Source: Kitasatospora sp. GAS204B
GTDB lineage: Bacteria; Actinomycetota; Actinomycetes; Streptomycetales; Streptomycetaceae
NCBI RefSeq assembly: GCF_029892155.1
Contig: NZ_JARZAG010000002.1
Coordinates: 248,001-312,000, forward strand
Direction of reading: 5' to 3'
Length of the DNA stretch: 64,000 nt
Below are positions 17,381-26,242 of this stretch, one piece after another. Every line of letters starts with the position of its first letter. Position 1 is the stretch's first letter. The notes under the pieces were generated by a model. That model ran no database searches, was not told the DNA's origin, and worked only from the letters and a program-made list of their open reading frames with translations. Position numbers and translations under genes: made by a program.

Positions 17381-17800
17381 ATGAGCGATCTCCTGACCCG
17401 TCTGCGCGAGCAGGGCTGGCGCCTCACCGCACAGCGGCGCGTGGTGGCCGAGGTCCTCGACGGCGAGCACGTCCACCTGACCGCGGACGAGGTGCACGCC
17501 CGCGCGGTCGACCGCCTGCCCGAGATCAGCCGCGCGACGGTCTACAACACCCTCGGCGAGCTGGTGCAGCTCGGCGAGGTGCTGGAGGTCAGCACGGACG
17601 GCCGGGCCAAGCGGTACGACCCCAACGCGCACCATGCCCACCAGCACCTGATCTGCTCCGTCTGCGGCACCATCCGGGACGTCCACCCGAGCGCCGACCC
17701 GCTGGCCGCGCTGCCGGACGCGGAGCGGTTCGGTTTCGCCGTCTCGGGCGCCGAGATCACCTACCGCGGACTCTGCCCGGACTGCCGCGCCGCCACCTGA
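17381..17800 (+). CDS. catR: Fur-family peroxide-responsive repressor (CatR/FurA type)
   Basis: A 139-residue metalloregulator. An N-terminal winged helix ([16 protein letters not shown], 51-66) is followed by the dimerisation domain with the sensor-site patch HHAHQHLIC and two structural-zinc pairs, Cys92/Cys95 and Cys132/Cys135. Position opposite katA, with an inverted repeat between them, makes peroxide-sensing repression of katA and itself the likely role. PerR-like rather than iron-sensing Fur is inferred from this context; the sensing ligands need alignment to confirm. Confidence 0.9.
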   Translation: MSDLLTRLREQGWRLTAQRRVVAEVLDGEHVHLTADEVHARAVDRLPEISRATVYNTLGELVQLGEVLEVSTDGRAKRYDPNAHHAHQHLICSVCGTIRDVHPSADPLAALPDAERFGFAVSGAEITYRGLCPDCRAAT

Positions 17801-17807
17801 CCCACCG

Positions 17808-19763
17808 TCAGGCGCTGAGCTCCGGGCGCAGCGCGTCCAGCAGCCGGGCCGCGCGCTCGGCCACCTCCGGCGGACCGTAGTCGGTCGCCCGCCGGCACCA
17901 GTTCTCCGCCTGCACCGGCTCACCGCGGCGCAGCGCCAGCAGCGCCAGGCGCAGCGCGGCCCGGCCGTGCCCGGCATCAGCGGCCCTGGTGTACCAGAGC
18001 ATCGCCTCCGCCTCGCGCTCCTGGCGGGCCAGCAGCAGGCCGAGGTTGAAGGCGGCGCTGCGGCTGCCGGTCTCGGCGGCCCTGCGGTACCAGCTCTCGG
18101 CGATCTCCAACGCGCCGCGCTCGGCGGCCCGCACGCCCATCCGCACCTGGGCCCGGCCGTGGCCGGCGTCGGCCGCCACCGCGTACCAGTGCTCGGCCTC
18201 CTCGGAGGCGTCCCCGCGCCGGTCCAGCAGCGAGGCCAGCCGGAAGGCGCCCTCGGCGGAGCCGCCGGTGGCCGCCTGACGGTAGCGCTCCATCGCGGCC
18301 GTCAGATCGCCGCGCTGCTCCTTGACCACCGCGAGCTGCAGCGCCGCCTCGCCGTGGCCCTCGGCGGCGGCCCTGGCGTACCACTCCTGGGCCTGCTGCT
18401 GCTCGCCCCGGTTCGCGTGCAGGATGCCGAGGTTGAAGGCGCCGTCCACGCTGCCGGCCTCGGCGGCCTTGGAGAACCAGGGCTCGGCCCCGGACTCGTC
18501 GCCACGCTGCAGCAGCATCACGGCCAGCGCGTTGCAGGCCTCCCGGTGCCCGGCGTAGGCAGCTCGGCGGTACCACTGCTCGGCCTGCGCCTGGCGGCCC
18601 GCGCTCGCGCAGAGCAGGCCGAGGTTGAAGGCGCCGTTGTGGTCACCGGCCTCCAGCGCGGCGCGGTACCAGCGCTCGGCGGCACCGTCCTCGCCGCGGC
18701 CCGCGTGCAGCGCGCCGAGCGCGTTGGCGGCGTTGCCGTCGCCCGCCTCGGCGGCCTCCTGCCACCACTCGGCGGCCGACGGCAGGTCGCCGGAGTCGCG
18801 CAGCAGGAAGCCCAGCGCGCAGGCCGCCCGGGGCTCGCCGTTCTGCGCCGCCTGCCGGTACCAGCGGGCCGCCTCGTCGCGCGCGCCGCGCTCCTCGACC
18901 AGCACGCCCAGACGCAGCGAGGCCCGGGCGTGGCTGCGGACGGCCGCCGTGCGGTACCAGGTCTCGGCGCTCTCCTTGTCCCCCGCCGCCTCGCGCATCC
19001 GGGCCAGCCGGTAAGCAGCCTCGCGGTGGCCCGCGTCGGCGGCGGCCTTGAACCAGCGCTCGGCGCGCACGTCGCGCCGGTGCTCCATCAGATCGCCCAG
19101 CGCGTAGGCGCCCAGCGCGTGCCCCTGCTCGGCGGCGAAGTGCAGCCAGTACTCGGCGGACTCCTCGTCGCCGTGGTCGCGCAGGTGCAGGCCGAGCGCG
19201 TGCGCGGCCGGCGCGCTGCCCGCCACGGCGGCCTGCCGCCACCAGCCGCCGGCCTCGGCCCGGTGGCCGCGCTGGTGCAGCAGAACGCCGAGGTTGTTGG
19301 CGGCGGCCCGCAGGCCGGCCGCCGCGGCCTTGCGCAGATACGGTTCAGCCTCGTCCAGATCGCCTTGGCGCAGCAGCAGCGCGCCCAGCTGGCTGGCCGC
19401 GCTGGTGTCGCCCGCATCGGCGGCGGACCGGTGCCTGGCCTCCAGCGCGGCGGACTCGCGGGCGGCCAGCTCGGTCTCGAAGGAGGCGGTGTCGAAGTCG
19501 CTCCCGGGCTCGTCCACCGAGGTCGGGGCCGGGTCGGTGGGCGCGGGGTAGCGCCCGGCCACCTGCGGGACCGGGACGTGCACCAGGCTCTGCGGGCCGT
19601 AGGCCCGCCCGGCCTCGGTGGGCCGGCTGCCACGCTGCGCGGGGACAGGCGCGGTCAGGGACGCCGGATCCACCACGGACTCGGTGGCCACGGCGGGCTC
19701 GGTGGGCACGGCGGGCCTGGTCACGGCGTCGAGGTCCTGCTGCCGGTGCTCGCTGCGCCTCAT
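17808..19763 (-). CDS. Sel1/TPR repeat protein, about fifteen 36-residue repeats
   Basis: A 651-residue protein of unknown function. After a Pro/Thr-rich, probably disordered, N-terminus of about 95 residues, repeats of about 36 residues fill the rest, each with a pattern like AERWYRAALEAGDHNGAFNLG. Such solenoids bind partner proteins. The ATG at 19763 is set by GGGAG five bases upstream, in preference to the GTG at 19775. There is no signal peptide or membrane segment. The repeats are similar enough in DNA to be a source of misassembly. It converges on catR with only 7 bp between stops. Confidence 0.85.
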   Translation of the reverse strand: MRRSEHRQQDLDAVTRPAVPTEPAVATESVVDPASLTAPVPAQRGSRPTEAGRAYGPQSLVHVPVPQVAGRYPAPTDPAPTSVDEPGSDFDTASFETELAARESAALEARHRSAADAGDTSAASQLGALLLRQGDLDEAEPYLRKAAAAGLRAAANNLGVLLHQRGHRAEAGGWWRQAAVAGSAPAAHALGLHLRDHGDEESAEYWLHFAAEQGHALGAYALGDLMEHRRDVRAERWFKAAADAGHREAAYRLARMREAAGDKESAETWYRTAAVRSHARASLRLGVLVEERGARDEAARWYRQAAQNGEPRAACALGFLLRDSGDLPSAAEWWQEAAEAGDGNAANALGALHAGRGEDGAAERWYRAALEAGDHNGAFNLGLLCASAGRQAQAEQWYRRAAYAGHREACNALAVMLLQRGDESGAEPWFSKAAEAGSVDGAFNLGILHANRGEQQQAQEWYARAAAEGHGEAALQLAVVKEQRGDLTAAMERYRQAATGGSAEGAFRLASLLDRRGDASEEAEHWYAVAADAGHGRAQVRMGVRAAERGALEIAESWYRRAAETGSRSAAFNLGLLLARQEREAEAMLWYTRAADAGHGRAALRLALLALRRGEPVQAENWCRRATDYGPPEVAERAARLLDALRPELSA

Positions 19764-19981
19764 GCCGACTCCCACCCACGGCTCGTCAACTGCCGTGCCC
19801 CGTCCCCCATGTGGTCCATCGTCGCATCACCCGAAGACTCGCGTACACCGGCGCGGGCGATTTTGCCGGGCCGAACCGAAGCGGGCGAGATTGCTTCAGC
19901 GCTTTGTCGATTTCCCGACAGTTGCACCCCACAAACCCAACGGCGCCGGGGAATGTACCGAGTTTTGTTCGCCCATAGTAC

Positions 19982-20020
19982 CGGAGGCGGTGCCACCGCT
20001 TACGGGTGACACCGCCTCCG
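19982..20020 (-). terminator. Terminator after the chitinase pair
   Basis: CGGAGGCGGTG (19982-19992) and its complement (20010-20020) form an 11-bp stem around a 17-base loop that can itself pair partly, 30 bases past the chitinase stop. The rest of the 287-bp gap up to the Sel1-gene start holds no gene that I can see. Confidence 0.75.
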
Positions 20021-20050
20021 TCAGTTCACAGTCACTCACCTCACGAAGTC

Positions 20051-22087
20051 TCAGCTCACGCTGATGTCATCCGCGTAGTAGGTGCCCTGGCCGTACCAGC
20101 CGTGCACCCAGACGGTCACCGAGGTGACCGAGGCGCCGGTGGTGAACTTGGTCGAGAGCTGGGACCAGCCGGAACCGCTGGTCCAGGTCGAGGAGTCCGC
20201 GCCGGAGCCGGTCACCCCGAGGTAGGTGTAGTTGCCCTGCACCCAACCGGAGAGCGTGTAGCCGGTGTTGGGCTTGACCGTGATCGTCTGCGCGCACTGG
20301 GCGTCGTCGCCGCTGCTCGCGGCGCCCGCGAGGGCGTACGAGCCGGAGTGCGCGGGGCTCCTCACCACCGAGCCCAGGTTGCCGGAGCAGGTCCACGGGG
20401 CGAGCGAGCCGGACTCGAAGCCGCCGTTGGCCACGATGCCGCCGCCCGGACCGGTGGGCGTGGGTGTCGGCGTAGGCGTCGGCGTCGGCGTGGGTGTCGG
20501 GGTCGGCGTCGGAGTCGGCGTGGGTGTCGGCGTGGGCGTGGGGGTCGGCGTGGGCGTGGGGGTCGGCGTCGGAGTCGGGGTCGGCGCCGGGCAGGTGGAC
20601 GCGGAGCCGTTGGTGTCGTTGACCACGTCGTTGAAGAGCGTGGCCGCCGGGTCCAGGTCGTAGAGCGAGAACATCATCGTCCCGCCCATGCCGTTGCAGT
20701 GCAGGTAGTCGGCCTTGGCCTGGATCGACTGGGCGTCCTCACCGGTCCAGAAGTTGGTCCCGTCGTAGAAGTACGCGGCCTGCGAGACCGGGTCCCAGAA
20801 GGTGTCCGAGGGGTTGTCCACCACCCCGGAGAGCTCCTTGTACATCCGGGTGCCGGCCACGTTGCCGGAGTCCGCGGCGCCCGGCGCCGGTCCGGTGGCC
20901 GTCTGGAAGAGCCCGTGGTTGCCGCCGGCCGGCACACCGGTCCAGCCGCGGTAGTAGAACGGCACGCCCATGGTGAGTTTGTTCGCCGGGAACCCGCCCG
21001 GGATGCCGTACTGCGGGTCGCCGACCGTGTAGGCCTTGATCGCCTCGTCGATCGAGTACTTGGAGGTCCCGGGCGCGATCGGGTTGGAGGGGTCGGCCGG
21101 GTTCTGGTAGATCGGCGACTGGTGGTTGGCCGGCCCGGTGGGCTCCCAACCGCCGTGCATGTCATAGGTCATCGGGTCGCCGAAGGTCAGTGACTGGCCG
21201 ATCTTGTCGGTCTCGACGTTCGAGATCTTGTCCTGGCCGGCCGGCAGGGCCGCGGAGAGCGAGTAGGACTTGCCGTCGGCCGCGCCCTGGGCGTTCAGCT
21301 CGGTGCGGAACTCGGCAAGCAGCGCGGTGAAGTTCTGCTTGTCCGCCGTGGAGGAGTGGTTACCCAGGTGACCGCCGCCGCCCGGGTACTCCCAGTCAAT
21401 GTCGAAGCCGTCGAAGATCCCCTTGCCGGTCCCCGCACCACCGTAGCCGCCCTGCGAAGGCAGGTTGCCCTTGATGAACATGTCGATGCAGGAGGAGACG
21501 AACTTCTTGCGCGAGGCGTCGGTGGCGGCGGCGTCGGAGAAGTACTTGGAGTACGTCCAACCGCCCAGGCTGAGAACCACCTTGAGGTTGGGGTACTTCG
21601 CCTTCAGCTCCTGGAGCTGGTGGAAGTTGCCGGCGATCGGCTGGTTCCAGGTGTCGGTGGAGTTGTCCACCGAGTTGCCGTTGGCGAAGGTCTTGCCGTA
21701 GTCGGCGAACGAGTCACCGGCGCCGTCACCCGCGTTGGGGTTGTTCTCGTCCTGCGAGGCGGCCGAGTTGGCCTCGAAGCAGGTGAGGTTGGTCGGGTCG
21801 ATGTTCTCGAAGTCGTAGATCAGGTAGTCGAGCTTGCTCGCCTCACCCGTGGTGTCCACGTTCTTCAGGTAGAACGCGTTCTGGTAGACCGACCACTGGT
21901 CGTAGTAGGCGACCTTGATGCCGCCCGACGTGGCGGGCGCACCGGTGGTGTTGGTGGGGGCGGTGGTGGTCACCGGAGGGCTCTGGGTGGCCTGGGCGTG
22001 GGACATGCCCAGCATGGACAGCGCGCCGCCGAGCAGCACGGCGGCCGCCGCAGTCACTGCCCCGGCCGATCTTCTGGTTCTGCGCAT
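20051..22087 (-). CDS. Secreted GH18 chitinase with C-terminal carbohydrate-binding module
   Basis: A 678-residue extracellular enzyme. The signal peptide ([20 protein letters not shown], cleaved near AQA-T) is followed by a GH18 barrel with the strand SLGGW and the catalytic DGFDIDWE at 226-233 (acid Glu233). A linker of about 22 Thr-Pro repeats then leads to a beta-sandwich module ending in YADDISVS. That module is homologous to the one at the N-terminus of the next chitinase. The WEYPGGGG motif suits the chitobiosidase-type subfamily A, so it probably acts processively on chitin. It lies 41 bp downstream of the second chitinase in the same direction and probably shares its promoter. Confidence 0.93.
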   Translation of the reverse strand: MRRTRRSAGAVTAAAAVLLGGALSMLGMSHAQATQSPPVTTTAPTNTTGAPATSGGIKVAYYDQWSVYQNAFYLKNVDTTGEASKLDYLIYDFENIDPTNLTCFEANSAASQDENNPNAGDGAGDSFADYGKTFANGNSVDNSTDTWNQPIAGNFHQLQELKAKYPNLKVVLSLGGWTYSKYFSDAAATDASRKKFVSSCIDMFIKGNLPSQGGYGGAGTGKGIFDGFDIDWEYPGGGGHLGNHSSTADKQNFTALLAEFRTELNAQGAADGKSYSLSAALPAGQDKISNVETDKIGQSLTFGDPMTYDMHGGWEPTGPANHQSPIYQNPADPSNPIAPGTSKYSIDEAIKAYTVGDPQYGIPGGFPANKLTMGVPFYYRGWTGVPAGGNHGLFQTATGPAPGAADSGNVAGTRMYKELSGVVDNPSDTFWDPVSQAAYFYDGTNFWTGEDAQSIQAKADYLHCNGMGGTMMFSLYDLDPAATLFNDVVNDTNGSASTCPAPTPTPTPTPTPTPTPTPTPTPTPTPTPTPTPTPTPTPTPTPTPTGPGGGIVANGGFESGSLAPWTCSGNLGSVVRSPAHSGSYALAGAASSGDDAQCAQTITVKPNTGYTLSGWVQGNYTYLGVTGSGADSSTWTSGSGWSQLSTKFTTGASVTSVTVWVHGWYGQGTYYADDISVS
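20454..20588. repeat. Thr-Pro linker minisatellite in chitinase gene
   Basis: About 22 six-base units of the GTCGGC/GTGGGC type encode the (TP)n linker. Approximate limits. A related shorter run occurs in the neighbouring chitinase gene. Such tracts vary in length between strains. Confidence 0.8.
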
Positions 22088-22128
22088 TCGGAGGTCTCTT
22101 CTCTCTTTGTGGGGGACGAGAGATTCGG

Positions 22129-23694
22129 TCAGGGCATGCTGTGGAGGTGGCCGCCGACCGTGGTCGCGATGGAATTGCCGTTGCTGGCATCCCAGTTCGT
22201 GGACCAGGTCATCGCGCCGCCGATGCCGGGCCAGCTGGTGGTGGGCTTGAACGAGCCGCAGTTGCGCCCGCTCGCCAGGCAGTCGAGCGCGTTGTCCACG
22301 GTGGACGGCGAGACGTAGCCGCTGCCCGCCGCGCTGGTCGAGGCCGGTACCCCGAGGCCCACCTGGCTCGGTGCGAGGCCGCCCTGGAGCTGGATGCAGG
22401 CGAGCGCGGTGAGGAAGTCGACGCTGCCCTCGGAGTAGACGTTGCCGTCGCAGCCGTTCATCGAACCGGAGTTGTAGTACTGGGTGTTGACGACGGTGAG
22501 GATGTCCTTGGTGCCCAGCGCCAGCTTGAAGTACTCGGTCCCGGTGGACTGCATGTCGATGGTCTGCGGCGCCATGGTCAGCACGAAGCCACTGCCCACC
22601 TTCGCCGCCAGCGAGTGCAGCGCCTGACCCATGTAGGTCGAGTTGACGCCGTTCTCCAGGTCGATGTCGACCCCGTCGAAGCCGTACTTCTGGACCAGCG
22701 CGTACGCGCTGTTGGCGAAGTTGGTCGCGGAGGTCGAGTCGCTCACCGAGATGGTGCCGTTCTGGCCGCCGACCGAGAGGACCACCTTCCGGCCGGCCGC
22801 GTGCTCGGCCGCGATGTCGGCCTTGAACTGCGCGTCGGTGTAGCCGCCGAGTTTGCCGGCCAGGGTGCTGTCCAGGCTGAAGGTGATGCCGCCGGGACTG
22901 CTTGGGTCCTGGTTGGCGAAGGCCACCGCGATGATGTCGTAGGCCGGGTTGACGTCGCTGAGCTTCTGGTCGGTCGCGCCGTTGTCGAAGTCCTGCCAGT
23001 AGCCGGTCAGCAGGTGCTTGTTCCCGCCGCCAGGTCCCGTGGGCGTGGAGGTGGGCGTCGGGGTGGGAGTCGGCGTCGGAGTGGGCGTCGGGGTGGGCGT
23101 GGCGGTCGCGGTCGTGGTCGAGGTGGGGCTCGGACCGGCCGGACCGCTGAGCACCAGGTCGTCCGCACCGTACGCGCCGGTCCCGTACCAGCCGTGCAGG
23201 TAGACGGTCACGCTGCTGGTCGAGGCGCCGGTGGTGAAGCTGGTGCTGAGCTGGTTCCAGGCGGAGTTGGTGCTCCAGGTGGAGGTGTCCGTCCCCCCGG
23301 TGCCGCTGTCGCCCAGGTAGACATAGCTGCCCTGCACCCAACCGCTCAGCGTGTAGGTGGAGTTGGGCCGCACCGAGACCTGCTGGGTGCACTGGGCGTC
23401 GTCGCTGCCGGCCGGAGTGGCCTGCAACGCGTACGTTCCGCTGTGGACGGGACTGGTGACGACGGTGCCGGAGTTCGCCGAACAGCTCCAACCCGCCAGG
23501 CTGCCGAGCTCGAAGCCCGGGTTCTGCAGCAGGTTCACCACCTCGGCGCTGGCACTGCCACCGGCGGCGAGCAGCACCGCACCGCTCGCCGCCAGGGCGA
23601 AGGCCGCCACCCCGGCCACCGCGGAGCGCGTGGCCGCCGGCCGCCGCTCGCTCGCGCCGGGTCTTCTCTGGGTCTGTCTGGTCGCACGTTGCAC
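22129..23694 (-). CDS. Secreted GH18 chitinase with N-terminal carbohydrate-binding module
   Basis: A 521-residue extracellular enzyme. The GTG at 23694 is set by GAGGAG seven bases upstream; the signal region spans 1-50 (cleavage near GSASA-E). The binding module is at about 54-183, then a Thr-Pro linker (about 188-218), then a GH18 barrel with DGVDIDLE at 340-347 (catalytic Glu347). DxxDxDxE with LEN rather than WEYP suggests a different GH18 subfamily from the downstream enzyme, so the pair may attack chitin in complementary ways. A DasR-like operator lies 118 bp upstream. Confidence 0.93.
   Translation of the reverse strand: MQRATRQTQRRPGASERRPAATRSAVAGVAAFALAASGAVLLAAGGSASAEVVNLLQNPGFELGSLAGWSCSANSGTVVTSPVHSGTYALQATPAGSDDAQCTQQVSVRPNSTYTLSGWVQGSYVYLGDSGTGGTDTSTWSTNSAWNQLSTSFTTGASTSSVTVYLHGWYGTGAYGADDLVLSGPAGPSPTSTTTATATPTPTPTPTPTPTPTPTSTPTGPGGGNKHLLTGYWQDFDNGATDQKLSDVNPAYDIIAVAFANQDPSSPGGITFSLDSTLAGKLGGYTDAQFKADIAAEHAAGRKVVLSVGGQNGTISVSDSTSATNFANSAYALVQKYGFDGVDIDLENGVNSTYMGQALHSLAAKVGSGFVLTMAPQTIDMQSTGTEYFKLALGTKDILTVVNTQYYNSGSMNGCDGNVYSEGSVDFLTALACIQLQGGLAPSQVGLGVPASTSAAGSGYVSPSTVDNALDCLASGRNCGSFKPTTSWPGIGGAMTWSTNWDASNGNSIATTVGGHLHSMP
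23037..23116. repeat. Thr-Pro linker repeat in second chitinase gene
   Basis: Six-base units like those of the downstream gene encode the linker; limits are approximate. Shared sequence with 20454-20588 offers a short substrate for recombination between the two genes. Confidence 0.7.
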
Positions 23695-24000
23695 GGTGCG
23701 GCTCCTCGGATCGGCAGGACGGCGCGGCCGGACCGGGCCGCGCCCGGACGCCCCACCCGGACGGCAGGGCACAGGCGGGTGGGGAGTGCTGTCCTCGCGG
23801 ACGGGACTCAGAGTGGACTAGACCAAATAGCCGGTCAAGGGGAGCCGCGTGGCCGGGATCGGCAGAGCGCTCGTCAAGTGCGCGCGCAGCTGAGGCGATG
23901 CCGGTTGACACCGCATCGGGGCCGGTCAGCCGTGCTGCGGCGGGTTGCGGGACGGGGCGGGTGACATCCGGATTCCATCCCCCGTCCATCGGACGCCCGC
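23695..24000. other. Promoter region of the chitinase pair
   Basis: A 306-bp gap between the SARP-type gene stop and the chitinase start. It holds the chitinase ribosome-binding site, the DasR-like site at 23812-23827 and probably the terminator region of the regulator. I see no gene in it. Confidence 0.6.
23812..23827. promoter_or_regulatory. DasR-like operator (dre) upstream of the chitinases
   Basis: AGTGGACTAGACCAAA matches the DasR consensus A(C/G)TGGTCTAGACCA(C/G)T at 13 of 16 positions, with one mismatch in the TGGTCTAGACCA core. DasR, the N-acetylglucosamine-responsive GntR repressor, controls chitinases in Streptomyces by such sites, so the placement agrees with the gene. Confidence 0.85.
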
Positions 24001-25851
24001 TCAGCGGCGCCCTGGGCAACCGGGTCCGACGTCCCGGCAGAAGAGCGCGGTGAGCGGATGCATCCGGTAGCGGCCGTCCGCCGTGGGAAGCAGCAGGCCG
24101 TGCTCGGCGAGCAGGTCCAGCAGCGGCTCGACCCGGGGTTCGGGACGGCCGAGCAGCCCGGCGGCGGCCGCCACCTCGAAGCCGCCGGAGCCCAGTGGCG
24201 CCAGCGCCCGCAGCGCGGCGGCGGCGGCCGGTCCGCCCGGCGCTCGGCGCAGTCGGGCCCGGGCCGAGCCCAGCACCCGCAGCACTCCCGCACCGCCTGG
24301 GCTGAGCTCCGCCAGCCGCTGCTCCTCGTCCGCCAACCTGGCCGCCAGCGCGCCGAGTCCATGTCCGGGGCGGGCCAGCAGCCGGCCCCCGGCCACCCGC
24401 AGGGCCAGCGGCAGCCCGGCGCACGCGGCCAGCACCGCGCCCTCGTCCTCGCCCTCCCCCGCCTCCCCGACCAGCCGCCGCCACAGCCGCCGCGCGTCAC
24501 CGGCCCCGAGGCAGTCCAGCGCCACCGGCCGGCCCCCGGGCAGCCCGGCCAGCCGCCCCCGCGCGGTGACCAGCACCGCGCAGCTGGGTGAGCCCGGCAG
24601 CAGCGCCGCCAGCTGCGCCTCGTCCCGCGCGTCGTCCAGCACCAGCAGCAACCGGCGCCCCGCAGTGACCGAACGGAACAACGCGCCGCGCCGGGCCGGT
24701 TCGGCGGGCAGCGCCTCGGCCGCCACCCCGAGGTCGCCGAGCAGCGCGCCCAGCAGCGCGCCCACCTCGCCGGGCCGCCCGTCGGCCTCGTGCAGCCCGG
24801 CGTAGAGCTGGCCGTCCGGGAACCGCTCGCGCAACCGGTGCGCCACGTGCACGGCGAGCGCGGTCTTGCCCACCCCCGGCGGCCCGCTGATCACCGCCAC
24901 CGGCACCGCCCCGCCCCGGCGGCCCCGGCTCGCCGCGAGACTCCGGATGAGCAACCGCGCCTCGGCCACCCGCCCGGTGAAGTCCGGCAGATCGGAGGGC
25001 AGTTGGGCCGGACGGCAGACCACCCGCAGCCGGGGCCCGGGCGCCGTCGCGCCGCGGTCCAGCTCCAGGCTCGGGTCACCTCGCAGGATCAGCCGTTGCA
25101 GCTGCGCCAAGTCGCCGCCGGGCTCAAGCCCTTGACTGTCGATCAGGTGCTGGCGGGTCTCCGCGAAGACCGCCAGCGCCTCGCTCTGCCGGCCGGCCCG
25201 GTACAGCGCCAGCATCAGCAGCCCCCGCAGCCGTTCCCGCTGCGGGTGCGCGGCGGCCAGCAGGCCGAGTTCGGCGACCACCTCGTGCTGGCGCCCGAGC
25301 AGCAGCGCCAGTTCGAACCGCTCCTCCTGGGTGGCCAGCCGCAGCTCGGCCAGCCGGCTGCGGTGCACCGCGGCGAACGGCCCCGGCAGCCCGTCCAGTC
25401 CGCCGCCCCGCCAGAGCGCGAGCGCCCGGTCCAAGGTGTCGGCCGCTCGGGCCGTCTCGCCCGCCGCGCGCTCGGCCCGGGCCCGCGACCGAGCCGCCTC
25501 GAACTCGTACAGGTCCAACTCGCCGGCGCCGACCGCGAGGCGGTAGCCCGCGCCGTACGAGGTGAGCACCGCACCCGCCGCCCGCGGCGGCCGCTGCGGC
25601 TCCAGGATCCGCCGCAGCCGCGAGACGTAGGTGGCCACCAGGCCGGGCGAGTTGACGGTGGCGCGGACGCCCCAGACGGCCTGCACGATCTGCTCCCTGG
25701 GCACCGGCTCGTTGGCGCTGAGCAGCAGCACCGCCAGCACCGCGCACTGCATGGCGGGCCCCGGATCGCGGGCCTGCCCGGCCCGGCGGACCAGCAACGG
25801 CCCGAGCAGCTCGTAGCGGAGCAGCTCACCCACCCCGGCCCGCGCGACCAT
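24001..25851 (-). CDS. SARP/AfsR-type transcriptional regulator (OmpR-like HTH, BTAD, NB-ARC)
   Basis: A 616-residue regulator. An OmpR/PhoB-type winged helix (about 12-108, including YVSRLRRIL and SYGAGYRLAV) leads into a bacterial activation domain (BTAD, about 110-260), then an NB-ARC ATPase with Walker A GPPGVGKT at 323-330 and LLLVLDD as Walker B. It ends in a winged-helix-like part with no TPR tail, so it is shorter than AfsR (about 990). The ATG at 25851 is set by GGGGAG upstream. SARPs activate antibiotic or exoenzyme genes; the neighbouring chitinases and the shared operator core make those the first candidate targets. No biosynthetic cluster is near. Confidence 0.87.
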   Translation of the reverse strand: MVARAGVGELLRYELLGPLLVRRAGQARDPGPAMQCAVLAVLLLSANEPVPREQIVQAVWGVRATVNSPGLVATYVSRLRRILEPQRPPRAAGAVLTSYGAGYRLAVGAGELDLYEFEAARSRARAERAAGETARAADTLDRALALWRGGGLDGLPGPFAAVHRSRLAELRLATQEERFELALLLGRQHEVVAELGLLAAAHPQRERLRGLLMLALYRAGRQSEALAVFAETRQHLIDSQGLEPGGDLAQLQRLILRGDPSLELDRGATAPGPRLRVVCRPAQLPSDLPDFTGRVAEARLLIRSLAASRGRRGGAVPVAVISGPPGVGKTALAVHVAHRLRERFPDGQLYAGLHEADGRPGEVGALLGALLGDLGVAAEALPAEPARRGALFRSVTAGRRLLLVLDDARDEAQLAALLPGSPSCAVLVTARGRLAGLPGGRPVALDCLGAGDARRLWRRLVGEAGEGEDEGAVLAACAGLPLALRVAGGRLLARPGHGLGALAARLADEEQRLAELSPGGAGVLRVLGSARARLRRAPGGPAAAAALRALAPLGSGGFEVAAAAGLLGRPEPRVEPLLDLLAEHGLLLPTADGRYRMHPLTALFCRDVGPGCPGRR

Positions 25852-25898
25852 TCCTCCGCTCCCCTCACCCGTGGGAGCCGCCCGCGGGGTGGACCCAC

Positions 25899-25914
25899 GG
25901 TGGACTAGACCAGA
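25899..25914. promoter_or_regulatory. DasR-like operator upstream of the SARP-type gene
   Basis: GGTGGACTAGACCAGA shares the 12-base core TGGACTAGACCA exactly with the chitinase site and matches the DasR consensus at 13 of 16 positions. It lies 48 bp before the regulator's start, where it could block its promoter. Confidence 0.75.
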
Positions 25915-26043
25915 GGCGGCGTCAACACGCCCGGGAGAAATACTTGTCGCGCGAGCGACAACGCCGGTGCGCGGCAACGACATCGAGCCCCGGCGGACAC
26001 GACACGGACACGACACGGCGACGCCACCGAACGACAGAAAGGC

Positions 26044-26075
26044 CGAAGGCCCGGAGGAGAACCTCCGGGCCTTCG
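26044..26075 (-). terminator. Terminator of tRNA-fMet
   Basis: Two perfect 14-base arms with an AGAA loop, beginning 8 bases after the mature tRNA 3' end. Confidence 0.85.
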
Positions 26076-26082
26076 ACTTAAG

Positions 26083-26156
26083 TAGCGGGGACAGGATTTG
26101 AACCTGCGACCTCTGGGTTATGAGCCCAGCGAGCTACCGAGCTGCTCCACCCCGCG
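26083..26156 (-). tRNA. Initiator tRNA-fMet (anticodon CAU)
   Basis: A 74-base cloverleaf. The anticodon loop CTCATAA is flanked by the three G-C pairs that mark initiators (GGG...CCC). The first acceptor pair is a C1-U72 mismatch, the other initiator hallmark. TTCAAAT gives the T loop and GAGCAGCTCGGTAGCTC the D arm. CCA is not encoded. The gene stands alone with its own terminator. Confidence 0.97.
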
Positions 26157-26242
26157 TCGTTGTGTCTCAACCATAGCACGCTCGCGGCGGCCCCTGCGCA
26201 CACCACCGATCCGGCGATGGGCGCAGGGGCGCAGCTCAGCGG

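Noticed and set aside
17808..19763. CRISPR-like or satellite array
   Set aside because: The regular spacing of about 108 bp comes from 36-residue protein repeats with codon-level divergence, not from identical DNA repeats.
23895..24484. Apparent fusion of SARP C-terminus with both chitinases in one 1477-codon frame
   Set aside because: The 20051-24484 frame merely runs on in-frame across the intergenic region and in the wrong frame over the upstream chitinase; the real gene starts at 22087 with a signal peptide.
20051..26156. Chitinase-SARP block as a genomic island inserted at tRNA-fMet
   Set aside because: It abuts the 3' side of a tRNA gene, but no integrase and no second copy of the tRNA 3' end is visible near 19.8-20 kb, and base composition matches the surroundings.
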